In this document: piece after piece, positions 46,329-58,621 of the stretch
How positions within the stretch are numbered: the first letter of the stretch is position 1
How the letters are laid out: every line of letters starts with the position of its first letter
Origin: Clostridium neonatale
GTDB lineage: Bacteria > Bacillota > Clostridia > Clostridiales > Clostridiaceae
Direction: 5' to 3'
Assembly (NCBI RefSeq): GCF_001458595.1
Contig: NZ_LN890326.1
Location: 1,587-65,586 of the forward strand
Length of the DNA stretch: 64,000 bases
The notes under the pieces: generated by a model
Seen by the model: the letters and a program-made list of their open reading frames with translations, nothing else
The model's database searches: none
Told to the model about the DNA's origin: nothing
Position numbers and translations under genes: made by a program

Positions 46329-46739
46329 CTTATGTTTCTCTTTACGTTTCTGCTGCTTCAATTGAAATTTATATCTTTCCTCTTGCTCTTTTTGCTCACG
46401 AGTTCTAATTTTTCTGTCAGTTTTGCTTTCTTCATGTTGAAGCTTAAGAGCCTGTTGAGATTTTGTCCCCACTCCAACTTCTTTTACCTGTTTCTTTATT
46501 TCTCGCTGTAAGCGCTTTGGATTGATTTTTTCTTTCTTTTTTACAACACTTTTAATTGTTGGACTAAATCGAAGTTTATAGTAATTTCTTAAAACAAATT
46601 CTTGAATTTCATTCTCCTTTGGTTCTGGTCCAAAGACTATTTTGCATACAGATAACTCATCTCTATACACATATTCAAAAATACCTATCCAAAAAGGTTC
46701 TTCAAAAAATACTTGTAACTTTCCACTTACTTCGTCCAT
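46320..46739 (-). CDS. yjdF: YjdF family protein (DUF2992)
   Basis: 139 residues. GKLQVFFEEPFWIGIFEYV and FGPEPKENEIQEFVL are the DUF2992 core, and the tail is a long charged helix (QQALKLQHEE... KQQKRKEKHKGR). Its biochemical role is unknown; expression is governed by the yjdF riboswitch directly upstream, which is reported to bind azaaromatic compounds. The family is therefore suspected to counter toxic heterocycles. Confidence 0.92.
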   Translation of the reverse strand: MDEVSGKLQVFFEEPFWIGIFEYVYRDELSVCKIVFGPEPKENEIQEFVLRNYYKLRFSPTIKSVVKKKEKINPKRLQREIKKQVKEVGVGTKSQQALKLQHEESKTDRKIRTREQKEQEERYKFQLKQQKRKEKHKGR

Positions 46740-46766
46740 TATAATTCCTCCTTAAAATTCTAATGA

Positions 46767-46851
46767 ACAAAGAATGGACAACCAAGGAGGCAGGTTACTG
46801 ACAGTATAACTGCGTCTGGACTACCAACCAGAACTGTGTTTTTATCTTTGT
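46767..46851 (-). promoter_or_regulatory. yjdF riboswitch
   Basis: P1 is ACAAAGA/TCTTTGT (7 perfect pairs, 46845-46851 with 46767-46773). Inside are a TCTGG/CCAGA hairpin around GTTGGTAG and the conserved GTAACCTGCCTCCTTGG. The segment CCTCCTT (46784-46790) is exactly complementary to the yjdF ribosome site AAGGAGG (46747-46753), so ligand-dependent sequestration of translation initiation is likely. Recognised from the motif and the gene it precedes. Confidence 0.85.
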
Positions 46852-46907
46852 ATATCTATATTATAAATTTCTTATTGAAAAAAATAAACTTAATGTGATC
46901 AGTTTTC

Positions 46908-48071
46908 TTAATTCATTATCATAATAAGAATCTCTTCCAATCTAAAAACTTTGTTTATTTCAAATATTTGTGCTAATTCTTCTAAATTATCTTCTGAATG
47001 TTCAATATCTTTTGAGTACATATGCATTAAATCAATTTGATCCTGTTTAGTAAGATTACCTTTATTATCAATCCATCTAACAACATCTAATTCTTTTATA
47101 ATAAGATAACTTACTACAGCTAGTTTAACTTTAGCCAACACATCATAATCATAAACTGCCTTCATAAAATATCTAAATATAAAATAAACAATCAAATGTT
47201 CATATTCATATTCTTTTTCTTTATAATATTTATTAAACGCATTATGTTTATCAATATAAAGCTCATAGTCATTATTTAGTTTATAGAAATATTCAAAAGT
47301 ATGATCTACTATCTTAGGCCAATTTTCATCTATATGTTCTAAGCTTTTATAAACTTGAAAATACTTATGCATATTATCATATTTAAATTTTTCCCTATCT
47401 TTATATCTATTTAATTGTTTAATAGAGCTTTTTATAAAATCTTCGTCTAAGTAACTTTTTCGTACTTCTTCAACCTCAAATACTTTATTTGCATCTATCT
47501 TATCTTGTATATCATGAGCAAAACTAATCAATAATGCAATTCTATTTTTTAATGTCATAGATCGATTTTGAATTATGTCTAGTGCAATTTTCCTTGCAGG
47601 CATTAACTGTAAAAACAAATCATAATTAACATCGTCATATACACTTACCATTTCATCATCTTCATTTATTTCAAATTCAACCTTTTTATCATTATCTAAT
47701 ATTATTCTTGCAGCTTCTGGACATGATATAGATATTCCAATTTCTCTCGTATCTCCATACTCTTCTATGAACCTTGGGAACTGCTTACATGTATTGCACA
47801 AGCTTTCTTCACCAAGTTCACTATATATATCACAGAGTTTGTTTTTATTTAAGAATGGACAGTCATCGCCCTCTAATATAAAACCTGGCTCTCCATCTTC
47901 ATATAACGTTATCTTAGATCTTAATATTTCTCCGAATTTTCCTGTTGCATTTTTATATTTTTCATGTGTATCTTCATCAATTATTATTTCCCATCCTGCG
48001 CAACATGTATCAGGACATTCTGAAGCTATACATTTGAAATCTTTATAATAATATGGTACTTTTGTTTTCAT
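46908..48071 (-). CDS. fliB: Flagellin lysine-N-methylase
   Basis: 387 residues. The N-terminal Cys-rich part (CIASECPDTCCAGW, then CPFLNKNKLCDIY and CNTCKQFPRF) is the FliB signature and may hold a metal or Fe-S centre. The rest is helical. The family methylates lysines of flagellin. No flagellar gene is within this window, so it acts on a target encoded elsewhere or on another protein. Confidence 0.9.
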   Translation of the reverse strand: MKTKVPYYYKDFKCIASECPDTCCAGWEIIIDEDTHEKYKNATGKFGEILRSKITLYEDGEPGFILEGDDCPFLNKNKLCDIYSELGEESLCNTCKQFPRFIEEYGDTREIGISISCPEAARIILDNDKKVEFEINEDDEMVSVYDDVNYDLFLQLMPARKIALDIIQNRSMTLKNRIALLISFAHDIQDKIDANKVFEVEEVRKSYLDEDFIKSSIKQLNRYKDREKFKYDNMHKYFQVYKSLEHIDENWPKIVDHTFEYFYKLNNDYELYIDKHNAFNKYYKEKEYEYEHLIVYFIFRYFMKAVYDYDVLAKVKLAVVSYLIIKELDVVRWIDNKGNLTKQDQIDLMHMYSKDIEHSEDNLEELAQIFEINKVFRLEEILIMIMN

Positions 48072-48306
48072 TCTACTACCTCTTTAAATAAAATACTTCT
48101 GTCAAACATTGTATCATAATATTAATTATAAACTCAAAATTGGTTTATTCAAGTACACCGCAAGCAGCTATTCTAAATAGATAATTACTTTAATTTAATG
48201 AAGTAGTCTCTTTTATTCCTGTTTCATATTCATACTGTTCAAATACATCTCTTTTATCTATTATTACTAAACAATTCCACGTTCTTGAAATCATATTATA
48301 CCTTAA

Positions 48307-49218
48307 TTACGAAACATCAAATTCCATAATAACTTTATCGCCTTTTTCTTCCTTAAAGCACCCAAATCCCTCCCAAGTTTCTGATACATATTTTTCTTTT
48401 AGATCTTGGAATCCATCCTTAACTATGTTATTATTCTTTTTCGAATTACTCTTCTTTCTTTTATCCACAACCACTATATTTTTATCCACATTTTTGGTAT
48501 CATTTATCTGGCTTTTGTTTATTTTTGAATTACTTAGATTGTTGTCTAATTTATTATATACTTGTTCCATTCCACTCTCTTTCTGTTCTTTTATATTTGC
48601 TACTTCTTCGCCAATAAGATTTTTTGTGCCTAAAATAACCATATCTTCATTAAATTTACCATCTTTTATTTTGTCTATCTTATCACTATTGCACTTATCT
48701 CTTTCACCTTGATTTGTATTTATGCATACATTATTAAATTTTAATTCTTCATCATTTAATTCTTTATCCTCGTCATTTATATCTTTTCCCATACTTTGAC
48801 TTTCTGCTTCTATATCATCTTCTATAGTTCCTTGATTATTAACTAATGTATTCTCATCTTTTATATAATCCAATTCACTATCTTGCTCTTTCACTTTTAT
48901 ATTTTGATGCTTTGCAAAATTTTTTACTTTATAAGCATTATGTTTAGTGAGTTCAATCATCTCTAATTCTAAAAATACATCTAAAGCTAATCTTACTTGT
49001 TTATCATCTCTGTTAAATTCTATTGCTAATGTTTCTAATGTATATGCTATATTTCTTGATAAATATAGCTCTCCTTCTTTATTTACTTTTCCAGCCAAAA
49101 GCAATAATTTAATCCATATACAATATATAAGATCTCTTTCTGGTTTTCTGTCTATTATTTTGAATTTAGTATCCTCATTCATATCAACTCTTAATTTTAT
49201 GTTTTTTCTTTCTCTCAT
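48307..49218 (-). CDS. Protein with phage replisome-organizer N-terminal domain
   Basis: 303 residues. Residues 1-115 match the replisome organizer/DnaD-like winged helix (RDLIYCIWIKLLLLAGKVNK, GELYLSRNIAYTLETLA). The long middle (115-265) is low-complexity, rich in Asn, Asp, Lys, Glu. The end (DLKEKYVSETWEGFGCFKEE) is short and ordered. Such domains start replication in phages, yet no other phage gene is near; it is probably a domesticated or remnant gene. Good start with GAGAG. Role unknown. Confidence 0.8.
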   Translation of the reverse strand: MRERKNIKLRVDMNEDTKFKIIDRKPERDLIYCIWIKLLLLAGKVNKEGELYLSRNIAYTLETLAIEFNRDDKQVRLALDVFLELEMIELTKHNAYKVKNFAKHQNIKVKEQDSELDYIKDENTLVNNQGTIEDDIEAESQSMGKDINDEDKELNDEELKFNNVCINTNQGERDKCNSDKIDKIKDGKFNEDMVILGTKNLIGEEVANIKEQKESGMEQVYNKLDNNLSNSKINKSQINDTKNVDKNIVVVDKRKKSNSKKNNNIVKDGFQDLKEKYVSETWEGFGCFKEEKGDKVIMEFDVS

Positions 49219-49395
49219 TTTACCTCTCTCCTTCTAATATCTAATACATTTATCTGTGCACAAACTTATTTACTTAATTATTTTTCCTTACATATAAGAT
49301 ATATGCATAAGTTAGAAAAAACACAGAAATTTTTATGATTTTTCGTTCGCCTTTTTCTTTCAAAATGTTACATTCGAATATTATTTGGCAAAAAA

Positions 49396-49434
49396 TAAAA
49401 GCAAACTAAAATGTCTAAACATTTTTAGTTTGCT
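49396..49434 (-). terminator. Terminator of the gene at 49516-50286
   Basis: GCAAACTAAAA pairs with TTTTAGTTTGC and runs into a T-rich tract on the minus strand. Confidence 0.85.
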
Positions 49435-49515
49435 CTTCCTGATTCTTTAACTTTATAAAGATTTTTATCCACTACAAATAACTCTTCATAGGGTGCCCCT
49501 GTATTTGATTTTCTA

Positions 49516-50286
49516 TTAATCCAGCTTATTCACTTTACAGAAATACTCATAAAAATATTCTAATATTTTATAACGCTCTTCATCTCTTACAACTTTCTTC
49601 ATGTCATCTAAAACTTTCTGCATACATGCATTTGAAAAGTATTTCATTTCTGTATTACCCCATTTTAAATTTTTAGTATTTGATTCGAAGTAATCCCAAA
49701 ATAGAAGTTCTTCTTTTGTTTTATTAAGAAATATCCGATATACATCATGACTATTTATAATTCCATCTTCACATTTTTTCCCTTCGAAATCATCTTGTAC
49801 CATAAATGCTCCTATAATACGTCTTTCCTTTTCTTTCATCCCATCTGGTAACTCAGTGAGCAAGCAAGCTGAATTTAATCTAAGCCTATTAGGAACTCTT
49901 GGTTTACCCTTTGAATTTCCACTTATATATTTTCCAGTACAAATTGACCATGTTTTCAACACTTCACTTTCACTATTTTCAATAAGGCCAAAGGCAGCTT
50001 GTGAATTTGCACTTACTTTTAATTGTTGTATTCTCTGTATACGCTCTTGTTCCATTCTTTCCCGCTCTTCTTTCTGTCTTTCTATTTCTAAAGTATCGTT
50101 CAAAATAGTCTCTATTCCCGTTTGAATTTCACTATCCATGCATGTAATAAATTTATAAAAAGCATCAGGAAAATGAAATTTTTTATTACTTCCAGAAAAG
50201 TCTATTTCTATTATATCGCCTCTTTTATCTGTTACAATTCCTTCACCAAATTTTATATGTCTAACCTTTTTAGCAATTAAATTCAT
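49516..50286 (-). CDS. Unknown protein with PcrA-like Tudor N-terminus
   Basis: 256 residues. The N-terminal 40 (KKVRHIKFGEGIVTDKRGD, then IDFSGSNKKFHFP) resemble the C-terminal Tudor-like domain of PcrA/UvrD (KVIHEKFGVGTIV). Residues 60-95 form a charged coiled coil (ERQKEEERERMEQERIQ). The C-terminal 150 are unrecognised (TWSICTGKYISGNSKGKP, LLFWDYFESNTK). Homologues of this type are often called hypothetical. The gene has its own promoter (50399-50427), a leader with a terminator-like hairpin, and a terminator. It may bind nucleic acid or RNA polymerase, by analogy only. Confidence 0.7.
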   Translation of the reverse strand: MNLIAKKVRHIKFGEGIVTDKRGDIIEIDFSGSNKKFHFPDAFYKFITCMDSEIQTGIETILNDTLEIERQKEERERMEQERIQRIQQLKVSANSQAAFGLIENSESEVLKTWSICTGKYISGNSKGKPRVPNRLRLNSACLLTELPDGMKEKERRIIGAFMVQDDFEGKKCEDGIINSHDVYRIFLNKTKEELLFWDYFESNTKNLKWGNTEMKYFSNACMQKVLDDMKKVVRDEERYKILEYFYEYFCKVNKLD

Positions 50287-50302
50287 TTCTTATTCCTCCT
50301 TG

Positions 50303-50372
50303 TTATAAAAAAAGAAGAGCTTTCCATATTCATGTCAATTGACACGATACCAAAAGCCCTTCTATATTTAGA
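50303..50372 (-). promoter_or_regulatory. Leader hairpin with U tract (attenuator or small RNA)
   Basis: On the minus strand AGAAGGGCTTT pairs with AAAGCTCTTCT (one mismatch); the loop contains the palindrome TGTCAATTGACA; seven Ts follow. It lies between a promoter (50399-50427) and the ribosome site of the next gene. It could be a conditional terminator or the end of an about 85-nt RNA. It does not match a riboswitch I know. Confidence 0.6.
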
Positions 50373-50398
50373 CGGTTCTTTATCTATTTTTTGCTTTC

Positions 50399-50427
50399 AT
50401 TATACCATGAAACCAGTATAATAACAA
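50399..50427 (-). promoter_or_regulatory. Promoter of the leader and the gene at 49516-50286
   Basis: -35 TTGTTA (50422-50427), 17-bp spacer, -10 TATAAT (50399-50404) on the minus strand. Confidence 0.75.
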
Positions 50428-50468
50428 ATTCCACCAATTTTAATATAGTACTCTCATTATAAAACGCA

Positions 50469-50514
50469 AAAAAATCCTGCAAATCTAATATCAATTAGAA
50501 TGCAGGAATCTCTT
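50469..50514 (-). terminator. Terminator of guaA
   Basis: TCCTGCA and TGCAGGA form the base of a hairpin whose inner arms (TTCTAAT/ATTAGATT) also pair; seven Ts follow, directly after the guaA stop. Confidence 0.88.
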
Positions 50515-50516
50515 AT

Positions 50517-52058
50517 CTATTCAAATTCTATAGTAGCTGGTGGCTTTCCTGTGCAATCATACATTACACGATTAACACCTTTAACTTCATTTACAATTCT
50601 AGTTGTTACTTTACCAAGTACTTCCCATGGAAGTTCAGCACTTTCTGCTGTCATGAAATCACTTGTAGTTACGGCTCTTAAAGCTATAGCATAATCATAA
50701 GTTCTTTCATCTCCCATTACGCCTACTGAACGCATATTAGTAAGTGCTGCAAAATATTGACCTATTTCTTTATCAACACCTGCTTTTGCAATTTCTTCTC
50801 TATAAATTGCATCTGCATCTTGAACTATTCTTACTTTTTCAGCTGTTACTTCGCCTATTATACGTATTCCAAGACCTGGACCTGGGAATGGTTGTCTGTA
50901 TACTAATTTTTCAGGTATACCAAGCTCTAAACCAGCTTTACGTACTTCATCTTTGAATAATAATCTAAGTGGTTCAATTATTTCTTTAAAGTCTACACAG
51001 TCTGGAAGTCCTCCAACATTATGATGTGATTTTATAACTGCTGACTTTCCAAGACCACTTTCAATTACGTCTGGATAGATAGTTCCTTGTACTAAGAAAT
51101 CAACCGTTCCTATTTTCTTAGCTTCTTCTTCAAATACTCTAATGAATTCTTCACCAATTATTTTTCTCTTTTGTTCTGGCTCTTCTACACCAGCTAATTT
51201 TTCATAAAATCTTTCTTGAGCATTTACACGAATAAAGTTTAAGTTATATTGTCCATTAGGTCCAAATACTTCTTCAACTTCGTCTCCTTCATTTTTACGA
51301 AGTAAGCCATGATCAACGAATACACATGTTAATTGATTTCCAACAGCCTTTGAAAGTAATACAGCAGCTACAGATGAATCAACTCCACCTGATAATGCAC
51401 ATAATACTTTACCATTTCCAACTTTTTCACGTATTTCTTCAATTGTTTTTTCAACAAATGAATCCATTTTCCAATCACCAGAACATCCACAAACATCATA
51501 CACAAAGTTTGAAAGCATCTTTGTTCCTTCTTGCGTATGCATTACTTCTGGGTGAAATTGAACTGCATATAAGTTCTTCTCTACACATTCCATACCTGCA
51601 ACTGGACATACTGGAGTAGTTGCTGTTATTGTAAAACCTTCTGGTGCCTTTTCTATGTAATCTGTATGACTCATCCAGCAAATAGTCGATTCTGATACAC
51701 CTTTAAATATCTTAGAATCTACGCTAACATCAACTTTTGTCTTTCCATATTCACTTACAGGAGCAGTAGCAACTTTTCCTCCAAGCATATGTGACATTAA
51801 TTGTGATCCGTAGCATATTCCAAGTATAGGAATTCCAATTTCAAATAACGCCTTATCACATAAAGGAGAATCCTCACCATATACACTATTTGGTCCACCT
51901 GTGAATATTATTCCCTTTGGATTCATTTCTTTTATTTTATCAACGCTTAAAGTATATGGATGAACTTCACAATATACATTACATTCTCTAACTCTTCTGG
52001 CAATTAACTGATTATATTGTCCACCGAAATCAATAACTAAAATTAATTCTTTTTTCAT
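50517..52058 (-). CDS. guaA: GMP synthase (glutamine-hydrolysing)
   Basis: 513 residues. Class I amidotransferase domain with GICYGSQL (Cys) and [10 protein letters not shown] (His), then the ATP pyrophosphatase loop [11 protein letters not shown] and the dimer domain ending [13 protein letters not shown]. It converts XMP to GMP. Directly downstream of guaB, but separated by 200 bp containing a repeat. Confidence 0.98.
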   Translation of the reverse strand: MKKELILVIDFGGQYNQLIARRVRECNVYCEVHPYTLSVDKIKEMNPKGIIFTGGPNSVYGEDSPLCDKALFEIGIPILGICYGSQLMSHMLGGKVATAPVSEYGKTKVDVSVDSKIFKGVSESTICWMSHTDYIEKAPEGFTITATTPVCPVAGMECVEKNLYAVQFHPEVMHTQEGTKMLSNFVYDVCGCSGDWKMDSFVEKTIEEIREKVGNGKVLCALSGGVDSSVAAVLLSKAVGNQLTCVFVDHGLLRKNEGDEVEEVFGPNGQYNLNFIRVNAQERFYEKLAGVEEPEQKRKIIGEEFIRVFEEEAKKIGTVDFLVQGTIYPDVIESGLGKSAVIKSHHNVGGLPDCVDFKEIIEPLRLLFKDEVRKAGLELGIPEKLVYRQPFPGPGLGIRIIGEVTAEKVRIVQDADAIYREEIAKAGVDKEIGQYFAALTNMRSVGVMGDERTYDYAIALRAVTTSDFMTAESAELPWEVLGKVTTRIVNEVKGVNRVMYDCTGKPPATIEFE

Positions 52059-52260
52059 GGTTTCCTCCTAAAAAATTATTCTACTTGTATTATTAACTAA
52101 ATATATCATTTTATCAATACAAAACACGAATTTTTTTTATCTTTTTGTAGTTTTTATTCGCCCTATTTCTTTAAATAACACAATGCACAACGTGCATTAT
52201 ATTTAATTACTAAAATATATAATAATTAAAATTGTACATTGTGCATTATTTAAATAGTGA

Positions 52261-53745
<1,485 letters not shown>

Positions 53746-53806
53746 TTATTGCATTTTTATGTTTTTTTGAATGTATAATTGCATTTTCACTGTTAATTTT
53801 ATGTAT

Positions 53807-53846
53807 AAAAAAAAGCATACTAACCTTATAGTGATGTTAATATGCT
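53807..53846 (-). terminator. Riboswitch-controlled terminator of guaB
   Basis: AGCATATTAAC and GTTAGTATGCT pair (11 bp with one G-U), then eight Ts on the minus strand. It lies between the purine aptamer and guaB. Confidence 0.85.
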
Positions 53847-53879
53847 CATAAAGTCTAATTTATAGCCAATACTAATACC

Positions 53880-53946
53880 ACTCATAGTCGGAAGTTTACG
53901 GTTTCCGGTAGATACGCCCTGCCTTATTCAAGGTATATACGAGTTA
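53880..53946 (-). promoter_or_regulatory. Guanine riboswitch aptamer (purine class) upstream of guaB
   Basis: P1 ACTCGTA/TATGAGT encloses P2 and P3 and the conserved junctions TATCTACC, ACCGTAAA and CCGACTATGAG. The specificity base after GA in GACTAT is C, which pairs with guanine or hypoxanthine; adenine switches have T there. With the following terminator it should switch off guaB when guanine is abundant. Confidence 0.93.
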
Positions 53947-54122
53947 TTAAATATATCTGATTTTTTAAATTAAACCTATTATAATGTATGTACATTCTAA
54001 AGTCAATAAATTTGAAATTAAAATTGCATTTTTTTAAGCAAAATTTTTCATGTAATTATTTATATTCTGCATAAATATATTTATATACAACATTTTCAAC
54101 TCTTATCTTTGCTGTATAGATA

Positions 54123-54578
54123 CTATTTTCTTTCTTCAATAAATTTTATACTACTAGAATTTAATATTTCACTATCACTATTAAAATCAAATTCAGCCCC
54201 ATTTACTATATCATAACAATTTTGCACTGTGGTGGTTCCTGTATTTATATTTTTAAATTCTTCTTCATTTATATATTTTTTTATACCGTCCTTATTTATA
54301 ATACTACTAACACTTTGATTCTTCTCTAATGGTATATATCTTAAATTATATGATTCTGTTGCCATAACGATTTTTCTACATTGATCTACTACTTTTAATT
54401 TCTTAGCTTCCTGAACATACCCTAATACTTTTGGAAACAATACTCCTGATAAAATCATTATTATCGCTATTACTGCAATTAACTCAATTAATGTAAATCC
54501 TGAACTCTTTTCTTTTATATTAATGCTTAATCTACGATTACTTTTTATTTCATACTTTACTTTTTTTATTCTCTTCAT
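54123..54578 (-). CDS. Orphan type IV pilin-like / pseudopilin protein
   Basis: 151 residues. An unusually long, basic leader of 27 residues ends in SSG, followed by FTLIELIAVIAIIMILSGV: prepilin-peptidase site after Gly27 with Glu at +5. The C-terminal domain holds two Cys that could form a disulfide. No pilus assembly gene is near. It could be a minor pilin or a competence-type pseudopilin served by machinery elsewhere. Confidence 0.88.
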   Translation of the reverse strand: MKRIKKVKYEIKSNRRLSINIKEKSSGFTLIELIAVIAIIMILSGVLFPKVLGYVQEAKKLKVVDQCRKIVMATESYNLRYIPLEKNQSVSSIINKDGIKKYINEEEFKNINTGTTTVQNCYDIVNGAEFDFNSDSEILNSSSIKFIEERK

Positions 54579-54662
54579 CTCCTTATAAGATAATTGTATC
54601 TTAAATATTAACTTAATTTTGATTTTATATACATTAACTATATAAGCTATTTCAATATAATA

Positions 54663-54698
54663 AAAAACCTTGAGGAATTGAATTCCTCAAGGTTTTTA
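54663..54698 (-). terminator. Terminator of groESL
   Basis: AAACCTTGAGGAATT and AATTCCTCAAGGTTT are perfect complements (15 bp), T-rich on the minus-strand exit. Confidence 0.9.
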
Positions 54699-54719
54699 AA
54701 ATTCACATATGAATTTATT

Positions 54720-56360
<1,641 letters not shown>

Positions 56361-56467
56361 TTATAAATAATCTATTTAAACATTCTATTAACTCATGTAA
56401 TTATAATTTTAATCTGTCTTATACTTAATTTATAATTAAGCTATATATTAATTCTATAAAATATAGT

Positions 56468-56752
56468 TTATTCAACTATTGCTAAGATATCATCTTGCTT
56501 TAAAATTGTATATTCATCTCCATCTACTTTTACGTCTGTTCCTGCATATTTAGAGTATAATACTTTATCTCCAACTTTTACTTCCATTTCAATTCTTTTT
56601 CCATCTGTTATTGCTCCTGGACCTACTGCAACAACTTCTGCTTCTTGTGGTCTTTCTTTAGCACTTCCTGTTAAAACTATTCCGCTTTTTGTTTTTTCCT
56701 CTGCTTCTAATTTTTTAATTACGACTCTGTCGCCAAGTGGCTTAATATTCAT
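56468..56752 (-). CDS. groES: Co-chaperonin GroES
   Basis: 94 residues. [20 protein letters not shown] at the start, then a mobile loop ([14 protein letters not shown]) and [15 protein letters not shown]. Caps the GroEL ring. First gene of the operon, AGGAGG before ATG. Confidence 0.98.
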   Translation of the reverse strand: MNIKPLGDRVVIKKLEAEEKTKSGIVLTGSAKERPQEAEVVAVGPGAITDGKRIEMEVKVGDKVLYSKYAGTDVKVDGDEYTILKQDDILAIVE

Positions 56753-56801
56753 AAAAAAACCTCCTTAAAATATATATTAAATTGATTATTGCATTTCTTT
56801 G

Positions 56802-56828
56802 TTAGCACTCATTAAAGTTGAGTGCTAA
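56802..56828 (-). promoter_or_regulatory. CIRCE operator of groESL
   Basis: TTAGCACTC-N9-GAGTGCTAA, a perfect match to the HrcA-binding element, 50 bp before groES. A TATAAT (56836-56841, minus strand) directly upstream is the likely -10; its -35 is not clear. Heat shock should relieve HrcA repression. Confidence 0.97.
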
Positions 56829-57121
56829 TACAATTATTATAATATCCTTTATATCCATATAATTCAAACAGGACTTATAATATTATATCCCGTTTTAAAG
56901 CGAATATTCTTAATTATCTCAAAATATATTTAAATTGCTCACTTTTTCTTTAATTTTCATCTATTAATCTTTTTAATAATTTTCCATGGAAGTCTATATA
57001 TTTTTATTACTAAAGAAAGGAATTTAATCTATATATTTTTAATATCAAATTATTGTAATTAATATATATTATTTGATATAATCTAAATAAAATAATTCTA
57101 AAATTCTGATAGGAGATTTGT

Positions 57122-57418
57122 ATGAAAGAAACTCATATATGTGAACTATGTAATAGAGATGTATCTATTATAACTAAGCATCACCTAATTCCTAAGCAAA
57201 AAGGTGGCAAAGATTATAAGACAATCCATTTATGTACTACTTGTCACAAGCAAATTCATGCACTTTTTACTAATACAGAACTTGCCACATTATATAATTC
57301 TATAGATGCATTGAAAAACAATGCTAGAATAATTAAATTCTTAAATTTTGTAGAAAAAATCCCTGGAGATTATAATGTTAACATAAAAAAATCTCGTCGA
57401 ATACGAAAAAGCAGTTAA
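57122..57418 (+). CDS. Small HNH-type protein
   Basis: 98 residues. CELC at 7-10, KHHLIPKQKGGKD and LCTTCHKQIH are the zinc knuckle and His-His core of HNH nucleases. Likely a DNA-binding or nicking enzyme; such free-standing small HNH proteins are widespread in Firmicutes and their role is unknown. ATG preceded by AGGAG. It is the only plus-strand gene of the region, divergent to groESL. Confidence 0.85.
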   Translation: MKETHICELCNRDVSIITKHHLIPKQKGGKDYKTIHLCTTCHKQIHALFTNTELATLYNSIDALKNNARIIKFLNFVEKIPGDYNVNIKKSRRIRKSS

Positions 57419-57455
57419 CTAATCATAGTTTAAATATATATTCATATGTATTATA

Positions 57456-57490
57456 AGGCAGCTACTTTAACTGCCTTATATTTATAATGT
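57456..57490. terminator. Terminator between convergent genes
   Basis: AAGGCAG and CTGCCTT form a 7-bp stem over a short loop, followed by AT-rich sequence on both sides. Confidence 0.6.
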
Positions 57491-57505
57491 TATAAATTTG
57501 ATTTT

Positions 57506-58438
57506 CTACTCTTCAATTTTTATTTTATTTTCTCTTGCATAGTAAAATAAATATTGTTGAGCAAATCCAGATAGCTTACCAAACTTATTTCTACCAAAGA
57601 TTCTTATCTTATTTAAAGAAGCATCTTCAGCGCCATAAAAATAAACCATAGCACGTTTAACCCATACATCTACAGGAAATGCAGAATACTTTTCCATGGA
57701 GAACAGCATTATGCAGTCTGCAACCTTAGCCCCTACACCTTTAAACTCTTGAAGTGCTACATGACATTCATCATCATTTAAGCTTTTTATATAATCTAAA
57801 CTATATTTTCTAAACTCATTTATTGCATTTACGTCACCGCTTTTAATTGCTTCCTTGCTTTTATAAACATTAGAAATTGTATCTACTATATATTTACTTC
57901 TAAATGATGCTCCTGTTTCTTGTATTTCTTCTAATGTGGCATCTTTTATTTGATCTATTGTAGGAAATGCATAATATATAGTATCTTTATATTCAATTTC
58001 TCTTCCATATTTAATCGATATCTTATTGATAGTTTTCATTATTGATGGTATGCTGTTTCTTGCTGATATAATAAAGCTTATTAATATTTCAAACGGATCT
58101 TGATTTAATATCCTAATTCCAGGACCAAATTCTACACTTTTTCTTAACAATTCATCTTTGGATAATTCTTTTTGAATTTCCGAATAGTCTCGTTCTAAAT
58201 CAAAATATTTAATCCAAATATTTTTAACATCTTCTTCATTAGAATTATATATAAAAATATTATTTCCATCTTGCTTTAATTCAATCACTTTTTCAAAAGC
58301 AACTACTATATAATTAGTATCATCTATTTTATAAAATCTAAAACATTGACCACATTCAAAAGTTTGTTTAATATTAAAATTCTTAACTTCTTCTATGGCA
58401 ATATAATTTTCATATGATTTTATTCTTTTGTAATCCAT
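57506..58438 (-). CDS. ogg: 8-oxoguanine DNA glycosylase/lyase (OGG1 type)
   Basis: 310 residues from the ATG at 58438 (GGAGG 8 bp before); the ATG at 58453 lies upstream of that site. N-terminal TFECGQCFRF region, then the HhH-GPD domain: FKGVGAKVADCIMLFSM with the catalytic Lys and FPVDVWVKRAM with the Asp, as in OGG1. It excises oxidised guanine and nicks the strand. Single gene. Confidence 0.92.
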   Translation of the reverse strand: MDYKRIKSYENYIAIEEVKNFNIKQTFECGQCFRFYKIDDTNYIVVAFEKVIELKQDGNNIFIYNSNEEDVKNIWIKYFDLERDYSEIQKELSKDELLRKSVEFGPGIRILNQDPFEILISFIISARNSIPSIMKTINKISIKYGREIEYKDTIYYAFPTIDQIKDATLEEIQETGASFRSKYIVDTISNVYKSKEAIKSGDVNAINEFRKYSLDYIKSLNDDECHVALQEFKGVGAKVADCIMLFSMEKYSAFPVDVWVKRAMVYFYGAEDASLNKIRIFGRNKFGKLSGFAQQYLFYYARENKIKIEE

Positions 58439-58621
58439 AAGAATCTCCTCCATTTATTTTTCATAACTATATTGTACTCTAAACACTATATTTATACTTA
58501 CATAAAATTTTAATATGTATATGATCTATACCAAAAGCAACTTCTTATTACTAAGTTATTACTAAGATTTTATTAACTCTAAGTTAAGTAAGTATATTTA
58601 TAGTAATATTTTAAATTTTGA

